A stretch of DNA of 64,000 bases from Roseovarius azorensis (GCF_900109455.1 NZ_FOAG01000007.1:124001-188000), one strand, 5' to 3'. Shown: positions 1 to 8,777, counted from the first letter of the stretch. The notes: generated by a model from the letters alone, not told the origin. A program made the numbers and translations.

Positions 1-2
1 TC

Positions 3-809
3 AAACTCGCGCTCGTTATCCCGCCGAAGTTCCAGAACACCCTCGCCCGCGATGGAACGGCACCTGTCCAGGTGCTCGTGGACGGCACTTATTCCGCCAC
101 TGCCAACCTCGTCGCAGCCTACGCAGCAGCCATCGTCTCGGATTTTCATAGTGAGGCGTCCCCGAGCGTCCACGTTGAGGCCCGCGTCTGGTATAACCCG
201 GCGTTGCGCAGCGTAACTTTCGTGATTCCAGGCTTGTTCGGCGTGATCTTGATGGCGTTTCCACCTCTTCTGACGGCGCTTGCCATCACCCGTGAAAAGG
301 AAAGCGGTTCGATTCAGCAGATCTTCGCATCACCACTTACGCCGGCTGAGTATCTGACCGGCAAGCTCGTGCCCTATGGCCTTATTGCCTTTGTTCAGAT
401 CGTCATGGTTATCGCCGTGGGCTTCCTGTGGTTCGATGTTCCGCTGCGTGGCAGCATCGGCCTCCTGCTTCTGGTGGGACTCGTCTATGTCTTTTGCACC
501 GTCGGCATTGGGCTCCTGGTTTCCACGGTCACCAATAGCCAACTCGTCGCCATGTTACTGGCGCTTATCGTGACGCTGATGCCGTCGTTTCTGTTCTCGG
601 GATTCCTGTTCCCAATATTCACCATGCCATATGTCCTCCAGCTCTATACGCGCCTGTTCCCGGTGCAATATTTCGTGGACTTCTCGCGGGGCGTCGTGCT
701 CAAGGGCGCTGGGTTGCCGGAACTCTGGCCCTCGGTCCTGCTTCTCTTCGCCTATACGGCGATCATCTTCGCGCTCGCAGTGTGGCGGTTTCGAAAGAAG
801 GTGGTGTGA
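3..809 (+). CDS. ABC-2 type transporter permease, 5' end outside window
   Basis: Inner-membrane permease of an ABC-2 type exporter. The reading frame is open from base 3, so the N-terminal membrane helix and part of the periplasmic domain lie upstream of the window. What remains is the end of the periplasmic domain, a typical cytoplasmic coupling segment (REKESGSIQQI followed by ASPLTPAEY) and about five hydrophobic segments ending in WRFRKK. This is the YhhJ/YadH-like layout. The stop overlaps the ATG of the next permease by one base, so the two are co-translated and probably form a heterodimer. The ATPase and membrane-fusion genes expected for such exporters would lie upstream. Substrate unknown. 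Confidence 0.85.
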   Translation, partial: KLALVIPPKFQNTLARDGTAPVQVLVDGTYSATANLVAAYAAAIVSDFHSEASPSVHVEARVWYNPALRSVTFVIPGLFGVILMAFPPLLTALAITREKESGSIQQIFASPLTPAEYLTGKLVPYGLIAFVQIVMVIAVGFLWFDVPLRGSIGLLLLVGLVYVFCTVGIGLLVSTVTNSQLVAMLLALIVTLMPSFLFSGFLFPIFTMPYVLQLYTRLFPVQYFVDFSRGVVLKGAGLPELWPSVLLLFAYTAIIFALAVWRFRKKVV

Positions 810-1912
810 TGGGCACGCGGCTTGCGGGCCTCCTTGTAAAGGAGATGATTCAGTTGCTGCGCGACCGCGTGATGCTGGTCTTGATCCTCTGGCTTTACAC
901 GATCGAGGTGGTCATCTGCGCCTACGCCCTGTCCTTCGAAGTCAATGACATGCCGCTCGCCGTCGTCGACCTCGATCAGACATCAGCGAGTCGCGCCCTG
1001 GTCGAAAGCTTTATGGTAACAGACGCGTTCGCGCCCGCCGGGTATCCCGCCAGCGCGCCTGCGGCGACAGATTGGCTTCAGACGGGCCGGGCCCGTGTTG
1101 CGCTCGTCATCCCGGAACGCTTCCAGCATGATCTGGCGCGGGGCGACGCGCCTACCTTGCAGGTAATCCTTGACGGGACCAATTCTAACATGGCGGCACA
1201 GGCCCGCGGTTATGCGCTTGAGATCGTCAACCGTTTCCGGGCGGCTCCGACAATCGCAGCGGTGTCCGGAGGGGGTGTCCAGCCGGTCGTCCGGGTCTGG
1301 TACAACCCTGACCAGACCTACACCTCATTCGTGGTGCTCTCCATGATTGCGCTTGCCGCCATGATGGTGGGGGTGATCCATCCAGCGGCCTCCATCGTCC
1401 GCGAAAAAGAAACCGGCACTATCGAGCAGCTCCAGGTGACGCCGATCGGCACGGCGGAGCTCTTCGTCGCCAAGACCTTCCCGACACTCGTTATCGGGCT
1501 CCTCTCGATATTCCCGAGCCTCTTGATCGTCTGGTGGTTCGGCGTGCCCATGCGGGGCAGCATCCTTCTCTTCCTTGCGCTCACTGCCGTATTCCTTGTG
1601 AGCGCGATTTCGCTGGGCGTGCTGATCGCAAGCGTGAGCCGAACATTGCAGCAGGCCCTTTTGCTAAGCTTTTTCAGCTTGTTCCCGTTGATGTTCCTCT
1701 CCGGGACACTTGCACCCGTTGAAAGCATGCCCGCGCTGTTGCAGACTCTCTCTCTCGGGAGCCCGCTGCGCCATTACATGGACGTGATCCTCGGCGTGTT
1801 CCTGAAAGGGATAGGCCTGTCCGAGCTTTGGCCGCAGGCGCTCGCGCTCCTGGCGATCGGCGCGCCTCTTTTCGCCATAGCGATGCTCATCTTTCGGCGC
1901 GGCAAGCCATAG
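809..1912 (+). CDS. ABC-2 type transporter permease
   Basis: Second permease, 367 aa. One N-terminal helix (about residues 20-45) precedes a periplasmic domain of about 130 residues, then REKETGTIEQL with TPIGTAELF and five more helices, ending FRRGKP. The ATG at 809 overlaps the upstream stop and is preferred to an earlier in-frame ATG at 782, which would lie inside the previous gene. Length is normal for the family. Its stop codon abuts a fragment of an unrelated arcD-like gene, so the 3' flank has been rearranged although the protein itself looks complete. Confidence 0.85.
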   Translation: MGTRLAGLLVKEMIQLLRDRVMLVLILWLYTIEVVICAYALSFEVNDMPLAVVDLDQTSASRALVESFMVTDAFAPAGYPASAPAATDWLQTGRARVALVIPERFQHDLARGDAPTLQVILDGTNSNMAAQARGYALEIVNRFRAAPTIAAVSGGGVQPVVRVWYNPDQTYTSFVVLSMIALAAMMVGVIHPAASIVREKETGTIEQLQVTPIGTAELFVAKTFPTLVIGLLSIFPSLLIVWWFGVPMRGSILLFLALTAVFLVSAISLGVLIASVSRTLQQALLLSFFSLFPLMFLSGTLAPVESMPALLQTLSLGSPLRHYMDVILGVFLKGIGLSELWPQALALLAIGAPLFAIAMLIFRRGKP

Positions 1913-1913
1913 T

Positions 1914-2027
1914 GGTCTGGCGATCGGACGCGTATCTTTCGACCGCTGGGTCGTCTTCGTCTGGCCCTTGCTGCTGATCCTCGTCGTTTTCATCTCGGCC
2001 GGGATCAGTCTGGCCACCATTCTTTGA
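1914..2027 (+). pseudogene. 3' remnant of a YfcC/ArcD-like transporter gene
   Basis: These 38 codons, including the stop, match codon for codon the end of the intact transporter gene at 51603-51716. Both copies read G-L-x-I-G-R-V-S-F-D-R-W and end I-S-L-A-x-I-L. The distance from the stop to the next ATG is also the same (23 bases). There is no start or upstream part here: the fragment begins two bases after the stop of the ABC permease. It is a remnant of a second arc operon. Confidence 0.85.
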
Positions 2028-2049
2028 TTGAAAAAAGGAGGCATCCCGG

Positions 2050-2076
2050 ATGTCTGAACCGAAATTGGGTGTCCAT
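2050..2076 (+). pseudogene. 5' remnant of arginine deiminase gene (arcA)
   Basis: ATG plus eight codons (MSEPKLGVH) match the start of intact arcA at 51739 (MSESKLGVH), including the upstream AAAAAAGGAGGC ribosome binding site. Similarity stops at about 2076, exactly where IS21-like terminal sequence starts, so the gene was interrupted by an insertion sequence and the rest lost. Confidence 0.8.
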
Positions 2077-2130
2077 TGCGTATTCCGGGATCATCCGGCC
2101 GCCGATTCCGGGACATCCGGCCACCCTGTG
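2077..2130. repeat. IS21-like terminal repeat remnant
   Basis: Starts TGCGTATTCCGGG and holds two near-identical units, ATTCCGGGATCATCCGGC (2082-2099) and ATTCCGGGACATCCGGCC (2105-2121). Repeated terminal units beginning with TG are typical of IS21-family ends. No istA or istB remains nearby, so only one end is left. The family assignment comes from memory of the pattern, not from a database match. Confidence 0.5.
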
Positions 2131-2160
2131 ATGTGATGCTGCGAGGCAATCTGAAACCGG

Positions 2161-2452
2161 CTATCCGATGGGGCCGAGCAGGCGGCGGTTGTTATACCAA
2201 TCCACCCATTTGAGGGTTTCCCACTCGACCTCGCGCATCGATTTCCATGGGCCGATCTGGTTGATGACCTCGGTCTTGAACAGCTCGATGACACATTCTG
2301 CAAGCGCATTGTCATAGGAATCGCCCACAGTTCCGACCGATGGATCGATACCCACTTCGATGAGCCGCTCGGTGTATTTGATCGACAGATATTGAGATCC
2401 GCGATCTGAGTGGTGGATCAACGCCTTGTTATCAGGCGTTTTTCTTGGCGGT
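2161..2452 (-). pseudogene. IS3-family transposase OrfB, C-terminal fragment
   Basis: About 97 residues of the end of an IS3-type DDE transposase: IHHSDRGSQYLS, GDSYDNALAECV and WYNNRRLLGPIG are the hallmark motifs, including the second Asp and the catalytic Glu region. The frame is open to 2452, where the Tni element begins, and runs out at 2161 before the family's usual end. It is cut at both sides and cannot be active. Confidence 0.85.
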
Positions 2453-2568
2453 TGTCGCGTAGCCCTTAATTGTGAGATGAGAAATTCAATGAATTCAACG
2501 ACTGTGTTTTGCCCTTAAATATGAGATTTTGCCTTTAATTCCGATATTTTTGCCCTTAAACCTGAGAC
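2453..2568. repeat. Left end of Tni element 1 with four transposase-site repeats
   Basis: Terminal TGTCGCG is followed by repeats at 2462-2478, 2511-2527, 2531-2547 and 2552-2568 of the form GCCCTTAAwnnTGAGAy; the third is the most diverged (GCCTTTAATTCCGATAT). These are presumed TniA binding sites. The tniA start follows 16 bases later, so they may also overlap its promoter. Confidence 0.75.
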
Positions 2569-2583
2569 AGGGTTCACAGGCTT

Positions 2584-4233
2584 GTGCGGCAGATATCGAT
2601 GGAAAATGATGGCGAAGACTCAGTTGCCGTTGGTGCAGAAGAGGCGCGCAGGGCTGCAGTGCTGCGTCCGCTTGTTCAGGCATATCTGAAAGGTACTGGC
2701 GGTCTGGAAAGTGGCATCAATGATGCCGTTTGGGAACTCGGTGTCAGCAGGGCTACGGTATGGCGTTGGTTAAAGCGGCTGGCCGAAGAGGGTGGGCGCA
2801 CGAGCGCTCTGGTGCCGCGGAAACGGGGCCGCCCGACTGGAACAACTTTGATATCCGGCAAAGTTGAAGCGGTGATCGAAGAACATCTTCGCCGTTATTT
2901 CTTGCGCCGGGAGCGTTCGAGCCTGTCGCGCGTCGTGACAGAAATCCGCAGCGCGTGCTGGCAACAAGGCTTGCAGCCGCCGACACGGCGGACGGTTCAG
3001 CGTCGTCTGGATGCGATGGATGCCCGCGAAGTTGCGAAAGCACGAGAGGGCGCAAAGGTGGCCCGCCAGAAATTTGCGCCGGTCACAGGTGAGGTCAAGG
3101 CCAGTGTGCCACTGGAGATCGTCCAAATTGATCATACGCCGGCGGACATCATTCTTGTCGACAGCTTTGAACGCCAACCAATTGGGCGGCCTTGGGTCAC
3201 GCTGGCGATCGACATCGCAACGCGGATGGTAACTGGATACTACACCTCTCTGGAGGCCCCTTCGCGTCTGTCAGTGGCGCTTTGCCTGACACAGGCTGTG
3301 GCCCCCAAGGCGGAACTTCTGGCGGAATTGGTGTGCAATGTTCCTTGGCCCGCGCAGGGTAAACCGCATAGCATCCACGTCGATAACGGGCGCGATTTCC
3401 GGTCGCATGCCTTTCGGTCGGCATGTGCGGAATGGGGGATCGATCTGGTCTATCGGCCGCCAGGCAGTCCTCATTTCGGAGGGCACATCGAACGATTGAT
3501 CGGCACGATGATGGGGGCCGTGCACCTGTTGCCTGGAACAACGCAATCCTCGGTCGTGGCCAAGGGCGACTACGATGCCGAAGGCATGGCCACGATGACT
3601 TTAGGCGACTTCGATCGCTGGTTTGCCCTGGAAATCTGCCGCTACAACAACAGCATTCATTCAAGTCTTGGCTGTACGCCCGTCGCCAAATGGGAGGCGC
3701 TCTCAGAGCAAATGATGGGCGACATCCCCTTCGAGATGGAAGCCTTTCGGGTGAGCTTCTTGCCGAGCGAATTGCGCAAGGTCAGGCGTGACGGCATCCA
3801 TCTGTTTCAGATACGGTACTGGTCGGATGCTCTTGCAGGCCACATTGGGCGCAGCGATGGGAAGGTGGTCGTTCGCTACGACCCTCGCGATATCTCAATG
3901 ATCTGGGTCGAATTGGACGATGGCCGATATGTTGAGGCGCGTTACAGAAACCTGGAAATTCCGCCCGTGCCGCTCTGGGAATATCGCGAAGCCATGAGGA
4001 AGGCCCGTGCACTTGGCAAGTCCGGGTCCAATGAGCTGGTCCTGGCTGAGCTGATCCGACAGCAACGCCAGATCGAAGCTGAAAGCCGGGGCCTCACGAA
4101 GGCCGAACGCCGATCCCGTGAAAGAAAAGGGACATTGGAGGGCGCCAACTCGGCTGTCGCGACAACCGAAGGGCTGCGCGCGATCGATACGGGTGATACA
4201 TCGCGCCCATTGTTCAAGGTAGAGAGATGGTGA
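2584..4233 (+). CDS. tniA: TniA-like DDE transposase (copy 1)
   Basis: Catalytic transposase of the Tn7 TnsB/Mu/Tn5053 TniA group, 549 aa. An N-terminal helix-turn-helix region (about 40-150) precedes the integrase core. Catalytic residues visible are D183 (VQIDHTP), D267 (HVDNGRDF) and E303 (GGHIER), with the usual 35-residue D-E spacing, followed by a Mu-type C-terminal beta-barrel region and a basic tail. The start at 2584 is GTG; an ATG at 2599 is an alternative. It lies one base upstream of tniB. Protein identity to copy 2 is very high by eye, with a 232-bp stretch (about 3311-3542) identical at DNA level. Confidence 0.9.
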   Translation: MRQISMENDGEDSVAVGAEEARRAAVLRPLVQAYLKGTGGLESGINDAVWELGVSRATVWRWLKRLAEEGGRTSALVPRKRGRPTGTTLISGKVEAVIEEHLRRYFLRRERSSLSRVVTEIRSACWQQGLQPPTRRTVQRRLDAMDAREVAKAREGAKVARQKFAPVTGEVKASVPLEIVQIDHTPADIILVDSFERQPIGRPWVTLAIDIATRMVTGYYTSLEAPSRLSVALCLTQAVAPKAELLAELVCNVPWPAQGKPHSIHVDNGRDFRSHAFRSACAEWGIDLVYRPPGSPHFGGHIERLIGTMMGAVHLLPGTTQSSVVAKGDYDAEGMATMTLGDFDRWFALEICRYNNSIHSSLGCTPVAKWEALSEQMMGDIPFEMEAFRVSFLPSELRKVRRDGIHLFQIRYWSDALAGHIGRSDGKVVVRYDPRDISMIWVELDDGRYVEARYRNLEIPPVPLWEYREAMRKARALGKSGSNELVLAELIRQQRQIEAESRGLTKAERRSRERKGTLEGANSAVATTEGLRAIDTGDTSRPLFKVERW

Positions 4234-4234
4234 A

Positions 4235-5116
4235 TTGACGGCAGGGACAACTGAGGAAGACGGTCGGATCGCCCTCATTCAATCGGACATTTGGATCGGC
4301 TTTCCGCGGGCCGAACAAGTGCTGGACCGTTTGCAGGGTATGATCGAGGCGCCAAGGCAAACCCGTATGCCTGGCCTTCTTGTGCATGGCGCGTCCGGGA
4401 TCGGAAAGACGATGATCGCCCGAAACCTGTCGCGCAAGTACGCACCAGAATACGATCCGCCGTCAGGCATCACGCGCACACCGCTTCTGCTGTTGCAAGC
4501 GCCGCCCGCACCCGACGAACGGCGGTTCTATCTGCACATCTTGGCCGCCGTCGGCGCCCCGGCGACGGCACTGAGCGCCCGCGCTCAAAATGTGGCTTCC
4601 CTCGAAGTCCGTGTCATCGCACTCTTGCGCGACCTTGGCCTGCGGATGATCATGATCGACGAGGTCCACAATCTTTTGGCCGGGACCCACCGCGAACAGC
4701 GCCGCTTTCTCAATGTTCTGCGGTATCTCAGCAATGAACTCGAAGTGTCGCTGGTATGCCTCGGGGTCAGCGAGGCCGTCGATGCCATCCGTGGTGATCT
4801 CCAGCTTGCCAGGCGGCTGGACGAACATCACCTGCCAAACTGGCGCGACGATGCCGAGTTCTCGGACATGATTCAAACACTCATCGCGGCAATGCCCCTC
4901 GAGAAGAAATCCAATCTGAAGGTCAAGTCGCTCAAGCAGATGCTTGCACTGACCGGTGGGGTGACCTCGCGCATCTTCGCCCTGATCAAGGATCTTTCCA
5001 TCGACGCCATTGTCACTGGTGATGAATGCATCACCGATGACGCAATCGCAAAATGGACGCCGGTTTGGTCGCGTCACGCGTCCGCTGGGCGGCGGCTCGA
5101 GAAGTCCCGGGTGTGA
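4235..5116 (+). CDS. tniB: TniB-like AAA ATPase (copy 1)
   Basis: Target-selecting ATPase of the TniB/TnsC family, 293 aa. Walker A is GASGIGKT (Lys58) and Walker B is MIMIDEVHNL; a sensor/arginine region with LARRLDEHHLP follows. Start is a TTG directly after the tniA stop; the same TTG is kept in copy 2, which supports the choice. The 3' end overlaps tniQ by four bases. Known role in the family: ATP-dependent recruitment of TniA to a target marked by TniQ. Confidence 0.88.
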   Translation: MTAGTTEEDGRIALIQSDIWIGFPRAEQVLDRLQGMIEAPRQTRMPGLLVHGASGIGKTMIARNLSRKYAPEYDPPSGITRTPLLLLQAPPAPDERRFYLHILAAVGAPATALSARAQNVASLEVRVIALLRDLGLRMIMIDEVHNLLAGTHREQRRFLNVLRYLSNELEVSLVCLGVSEAVDAIRGDLQLARRLDEHHLPNWRDDAEFSDMIQTLIAAMPLEKKSNLKVKSLKQMLALTGGVTSRIFALIKDLSIDAIVTGDECITDDAIAKWTPVWSRHASAGRRLEKSRV

Positions 5117-5904
5117 AGCCGCGCCCGCTGCCAAAGACTGTCGCGCCGCTGCCAGACGAGTTGTTGTCAGGTTGGTTGTCTCGGCTGGCTGCGGCCAACT
5201 ACTGTAATGACGCGGAACTGCTGGCCCATATCGAGATCGATACACGACATGGCGCCGCCCTGGACTTCGACGTTGAGGCGGCCGATGCGGAAAAGATATC
5301 TATCGCTGCGCGTGTCGATCCCGACACCGTGCAGTCAATGACTTTTAGGGCAATGACGAAAATGGAGATGATGCTCACAGCGCAAGTTCCTTTCCAGTCT
5401 TGCCCCGAGTGTTCCCGACGCGGCCTCTCGCTCAGGCATTGGCGGCGATCCTGGGCATTTGATTGCCAATTTTGCGGGACCCTACTTGTTCGGAGCCTCG
5501 CAAAGCCCGGTGACGAAAAGTTGCCTGAAAAACTGATAGACCGTGCGCGCTGCGGGGCAGGGCTGCTTGAGCACGCAGCGACGTCAAACCGCCCCAACCT
5601 ACTTCGACGTGCGATGCGCGCGGTCACCTTTGGCATGTCGCTCAAGGCCGTCCGCGGGGATCCGTTATTCGCTCTTCAGAGCCCCAGACCGGAAGTGAGG
5701 CTGTTCTGCCTTGCGGCGATCGCTGCGGCCCAGTCTCGTCCGCTGATAAAAGCGGCCATATCCAGCGCCGGTGCCGACGACTATGTAAGAATTGCTCTGT
5801 TGCGCGCCTTCGAGAGAGAGCCACGTCTGCTTGCCGCAGTTGATCATGTTGCGCAACAGCGCGCCAGAAGCACAGGACCAAAGACAGCCGAATCTCACAG
5901 TTAA
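5113..5904 (+). CDS. tniQ: TniQ-like target-selection protein (copy 1)
   Basis: TniQ-domain protein, 263 aa. The N-terminal PDELLSGWLSRLA motif is typical, followed by zinc-finger-like CPECSRRG and FDCQFCGT Cys pairs around residues 97-125 and a helical C-terminal part. The GTG at 5113 overlaps the tniB stop; the ATG at 5053 would force a long overlap. The stop codon lies inside a right-end repeat. This is the least conserved of the three proteins between the two copies (much lower than TniA), as expected if target choice has diverged. No Cas or CRISPR partner is present. Confidence 0.85.
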   Translation: MKPRPLPKTVAPLPDELLSGWLSRLAAANYCNDAELLAHIEIDTRHGAALDFDVEAADAEKISIAARVDPDTVQSMTFRAMTKMEMMLTAQVPFQSCPECSRRGLSLRHWRRSWAFDCQFCGTLLVRSLAKPGDEKLPEKLIDRARCGAGLLEHAATSNRPNLLRRAMRAVTFGMSLKAVRGDPLFALQSPRPEVRLFCLAAIAAAQSRPLIKAAISSAGADDYVRIALLRAFEREPRLLAAVDHVAQQRARSTGPKTAESHS

Positions 5905-5958
5905 GGACAAAACTCGACGCTCAAAGCGCCATGTCTCAGATTTAAAGGCAAAGCGACA
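5892..5958. repeat. Right end of Tni element 1
   Basis: Two inverted copies of the end repeat (5892-5908 and 5933-5949, form rTCTCA-N3-TTAAGG) and the terminal GCGACA. The first copy contains the tniQ stop codon. Downstream bases ACCGT differ from the left flank. Confidence 0.75.
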
Positions 5959-6154
5959 ACCGTTTCTGATCGTTGCCGGTTTCACTGATCAGATTGCGAG
6001 CCGCCTCCGGGCCATAGGCCGGATCGGCCGTCGCCTCCACCAGATTGCAGGCGTCGTGATGATCCTCGTGGGTGTGGCTATGATAACAGGACAGTTGAGC
6101 GCGCTGTCATACTGGATGCTTGATGCATTTCCGGTTCTTGGACGAATAGGGTAA
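5959..6154 (+). pseudogene. Truncated ccdA (cytochrome c biogenesis membrane protein), C-terminal part
   Basis: An open frame continues out of the Tni right end and encodes about 64 residues with a basic loop (RLRAIGRIGRRLHQ) and one strong hydrophobic segment (IAGVVMILVGVAMITGQL) ending at LGRIG. This resembles the last helix of CcdA/DsbD-type reductant transporters. All upstream helices are missing at the transposon junction. Its position next to a methyltransferase is compatible with an original ccdA operon. Assignment rests on a short region, so it is moderate. Confidence 0.55.
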
Positions 6155-6160
6155 CAGCTC

Positions 6161-6775
6161 ATGCGGTTCTACGAAAAACACATCCTCCCAGGCCTCACTC
6201 ATCTCACCATGAGTCAGGACCAGCTTCTTCCCTACCGACAGCGCGCCGTCTCCGGTGCGAGGGGACGCGTTCTGGAGATCGGGATCGGCTCGGGCCTGAA
6301 CCTCGCGCTCTACCCCGACGCTGTGGATCAGATCGTCGGCGTGGACCCTTCACCGGAACTCCTTCAGCGCGCCGCGCAGGCTTCTCAGGGCTTGACGCCG
6401 ACAACGGAGATGATCGAGGGCGTGGCCGAAGCATTGCCGCTGGAAGATCGCAGCGTCGACTGCGTCGTCGCCACCTGGACGCTCTGCAGCGTGTCGGAGC
6501 CGGAGAAGGTGCTGACTGAGATCCGGCGCGTTCTCAAGCCTGATGGCGTCTTCCGCTTCGTCGGGCATGGAACAGCGCCGGAACCCGGTGTCCGGCGTTG
6601 GCAGCGCTGGCTCACGCCTGCCTGGAAACGTTGTGCCGGAAACTGTCACCTTGACCGCCCGACAGACACCCTGGTCGAACAGAACGGCTTCCGCATGAAG
6701 CGCCTCGACACCGGCTACGCGAAAGGGCCGAAACCCTTTGTTTTCATGTATGATGGACAAGCTCGGCTCTACTGA
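6161..6775 (+). CDS. Class I SAM-dependent methyltransferase
   Basis: 204 aa with the SAM-binding motif I VLEIGIGSGLN (about residues 32-42), motif II region VGVDPSPELL, and the post-motif VDCVVATWTLCSV followed by RRVLKPDGVF, as in UbiE/menaquinone-type and phospholipid methyltransferases. It starts 6 bases after the ccdA remnant and was probably its operon partner. Soluble; substrate not predictable. FVGHGTAPEPGVRRWQ and NCHLDRPTD match the group often annotated as a small-molecule or thiol methyltransferase, but that is inference. Confidence 0.75.
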   Translation: MRFYEKHILPGLTHLTMSQDQLLPYRQRAVSGARGRVLEIGIGSGLNLALYPDAVDQIVGVDPSPELLQRAAQASQGLTPTTEMIEGVAEALPLEDRSVDCVVATWTLCSVSEPEKVLTEIRRVLKPDGVFRFVGHGTAPEPGVRRWQRWLTPAWKRCAGNCHLDRPTDTLVEQNGFRMKRLDTGYAKGPKPFVFMYDGQARLY

Positions 6776-6886
6776 GGAAACTTGAGAAAAACAACATCGG
6801 CTTTTGTTAGCCCGGCGCAATTCTGTTGGCAAATTAACCGATTTGGCCTCGAACTTTTGCTGCAGGTTCGGCGTTGATGAGTTGGT

Positions 6887-7546
6887 ATGAGTAGTCAACA
6901 AGATAACCGGCAAACCAATCTGACGCGCGGCATTCGTGTCGAGATCGCGAGCTTTGTTTACAACGTCATCGAGGTCGTCGTATCCGTCACTGTGGGACTT
7001 CTGACCGGTAGCGCAGCTCTGGTGAGTTGGGGTCTCGACAGCACGGTCGAAGCCACCTCGGCCGCAACGCTGATCTGGCGCTTGAAGGGAGAGAAGAATG
7101 GTGCTGACAAGCGCACGGTCCTGCATCGCAAGAAAGTCGCACTCTATGTCGTCGCCTGTGCTTTCTGGATCGTCGTCGCGGCAATCCTCTACGAGGCGGT
7201 GTCCGCTTTCATCTCGCAGGAGGCACCGGGCTTCAACTGGTGGGGGATTGCGATCCTGTTTGTCTCTTTGGTCGTCAATCCGCTGCTGGCTTGGGGCAAA
7301 TATCGCTACGGCAAGCGGCTCGATTCACCTGCCCTGAAATACGATGCCAAGGATACCCTGATCTGCGAATACCAGACCGTTGTAGTCTTAGCCGGGATTG
7401 GGCTGACGCAATGGATGGGCTGGTGGTGGGCCGATCCGGTCGCGGCGCTTCTGATCGTGCCCTACGTTGCGTGGGAGGCATTCGAGGCCACGAAAGACGC
7501 GCGGTCTGTCGATCCGGACGAGGCCGAAGCTACTGCCGACGCCTGA
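6887..7546 (+). CDS. Cation efflux (CDF) family membrane protein
   Basis: 219 aa, about five or six hydrophobic segments. N-terminal helices carry NVIEVVVSVTVG and SWGLDSTVEATSAA, the latter resembling the metal-binding segment of CDF proteins (D..VE in helix 2). A second region, SPALKYDAKDTL with WADPVAALLIVP, corresponds to helices 4-6 (D..D). It lacks the long cytoplasmic C-terminal domain. The likely role is divalent cation efflux. The 3' end overlaps the convergent P450 gene by 17 bases. Confidence 0.7.
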   Translation: MSSQQDNRQTNLTRGIRVEIASFVYNVIEVVVSVTVGLLTGSAALVSWGLDSTVEATSAATLIWRLKGEKNGADKRTVLHRKKVALYVVACAFWIVVAAILYEAVSAFISQEAPGFNWWGIAILFVSLVVNPLLAWGKYRYGKRLDSPALKYDAKDTLICEYQTVVVLAGIGLTQWMGWWWADPVAALLIVPYVAWEAFEATKDARSVDPDEAEATADA

Positions 7547-8777
7547 CGTTGCGCATGATGAACCGGTTCTCGGGCAGGGGTGGCAGCTCTCCCGTGCCCA
7601 GCTCCAAATCCTGATCCTGCACATCGTATTTGATGTCGTTCACAAGATATCTGCAAAACGCCTTCATCTGGCTGATCGCGATCCACTCGCCCGGACAGCG
7701 GTGGTTCGTGTAGTGGTCGCCGCCGCCCTGTGGAATGAAGCCGTAGGGGTCTTCGGCGCGGCTCCGAAACCGCTCGGGGCGGAACTCAAGCGGCGCATCC
7801 CATGAACGCGGATCGGTGTTCGTGCCACAGAGGTCGAGCAGGACCCTGCGCCCTTCCGGAAAGCGATACCCTTGCCACTCGAAAGCGCTTTCTATCAGTG
7901 CCGCCACCGCAGGGAAGAACGGATAGAGGCGGCGGACCTCCTGCACGAAGGGTTCGAGCAGTCCTTCGTCGTTCCGCAGTTTTTCCTGCCATTCCGGATA
8001 CCGGTGCAAGGCGTGCGCCGTCTGAACAATGAAAACGGACACCGCCACGGTCGGGCGCAAGACGTTCAACAACTCCACGGCGGCTACTTTCGGGGGCAGC
8101 ATCGCGCCGTCGAGATCACGCCACGTCGCGATGACATGAAGGGCGCTTTCCTGCGTCGGCTGAAGCTCGCCTTCATGCACCTGTTGAATCATCCGTGCTG
8201 ACCATTTTTCCAGGCGGTGACGCGCCAGACGTGCAGTCCAGTGTTTCGGGCCGATGGCACCGGCGCCCTCAAAAAGCGCTGTAAGTTGCGCCGTTCGAGT
8301 CGCCACCTCCGCCTCGGTAAGCGGAACCCCACACCAGGCGCAAACGGCTCTCGTGAGCATTTCGCGCACTTCGTCGTAGAAAACGACTTCGTTCCTCGCC
8401 TCCCAGTCCGGCGCATAGTTGTCCAGCATGTGAAGCGACATTCCCTGAAGCGCGGCTATATGCTCGGTCCCCATCAGCGACATGAACATCTTCTTGCGGT
8501 GCTGGTGGCCAGCGCCGTCCAATCCCTGAACGCCGCCTTCGCCCAGCAGGGTCTTCTGTATGCGGCTTGGCATCGAGCCTTGGCGAACCAGTTTATCCTC
8601 GGAATAGAAAACTTTCGCAGCCGCCGACCCGGTCATGCAGATCGTCTCTTGAAGGAGGATGCGGGTTTCAAACAAATCTGTGTCGAGCGCGCGGCAGGTC
8701 TGAGAGATGAACCCATACGGATTTCGCAGCAGGGTGAGTGTGCTGTCAAAGCCTTTCGCAGATGGTATGCTGAACAT
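7530..8777 (-). CDS. Cytochrome P450, CYP152-like fatty-acid peroxygenase
   Basis: 415 aa soluble P450. The heme-binding loop reads PQGGGDHYTNHRCPGEW with the ligand Cys, and the I-helix has LLNVLRPTVAV with the Arg-Pro pair that replaces the usual acid-alcohol pair in H2O2-dependent CYP152 enzymes. PYGFI near the N-terminus and the length also fit. These enzymes hydroxylate or decarboxylate fatty acids using peroxide and need no redox partner, which agrees with the absence of one here. It is the last gene of a CDF-lspA-P450 set, three bases after lspA. Product regiochemistry cannot be told from sequence. Confidence 0.85.
   Translation of the reverse strand: MFSIPSAKGFDSTLTLLRNPYGFISQTCRALDTDLFETRILLQETICMTGSAAAKVFYSEDKLVRQGSMPSRIQKTLLGEGGVQGLDGAGHQHRKKMFMSLMGTEHIAALQGMSLHMLDNYAPDWEARNEVVFYDEVREMLTRAVCAWCGVPLTEAEVATRTAQLTALFEGAGAIGPKHWTARLARHRLEKWSARMIQQVHEGELQPTQESALHVIATWRDLDGAMLPPKVAAVELLNVLRPTVAVSVFIVQTAHALHRYPEWQEKLRNDEGLLEPFVQEVRRLYPFFPAVAALIESAFEWQGYRFPEGRRVLLDLCGTNTDPRSWDAPLEFRPERFRSRAEDPYGFIPQGGGDHYTNHRCPGEWIAISQMKAFCRYLVNDIKYDVQDQDLELGTGELPPLPENRFIMRNVRRRQ

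Larger units (their letters stand above)
2453..5958 (+). mobile_element. Tni-type (Tn7/Tn5053-related) transposon, copy 1
   Basis: A 3506-bp unit bounded by TGTCGCGTAGCCCTTAA on the left and the inverted form ending AAGCGACA on the right. It contains only tniA, tniB and tniQ; there is no resolvase and no cargo gene. The left end carries four and the right end two copies of a CCCTTAA-N3-TGAGA type repeat, as expected for a transposase that binds several end sites. The 5-bp flanks (GCGGT and ACCGT) do not match, so no target-site duplication is left. It inserted between an IS3 fragment and the 3' part of ccdA. Confidence 0.85.

Noticed and set aside
2448..5963. Target-site duplications of the Tni elements
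   Set aside because: Pentamers GCGGT/ACCGT (copy 1) and GCACG/GCCGC (copy 2) do not match, nor do outer or inner pairs between copies.
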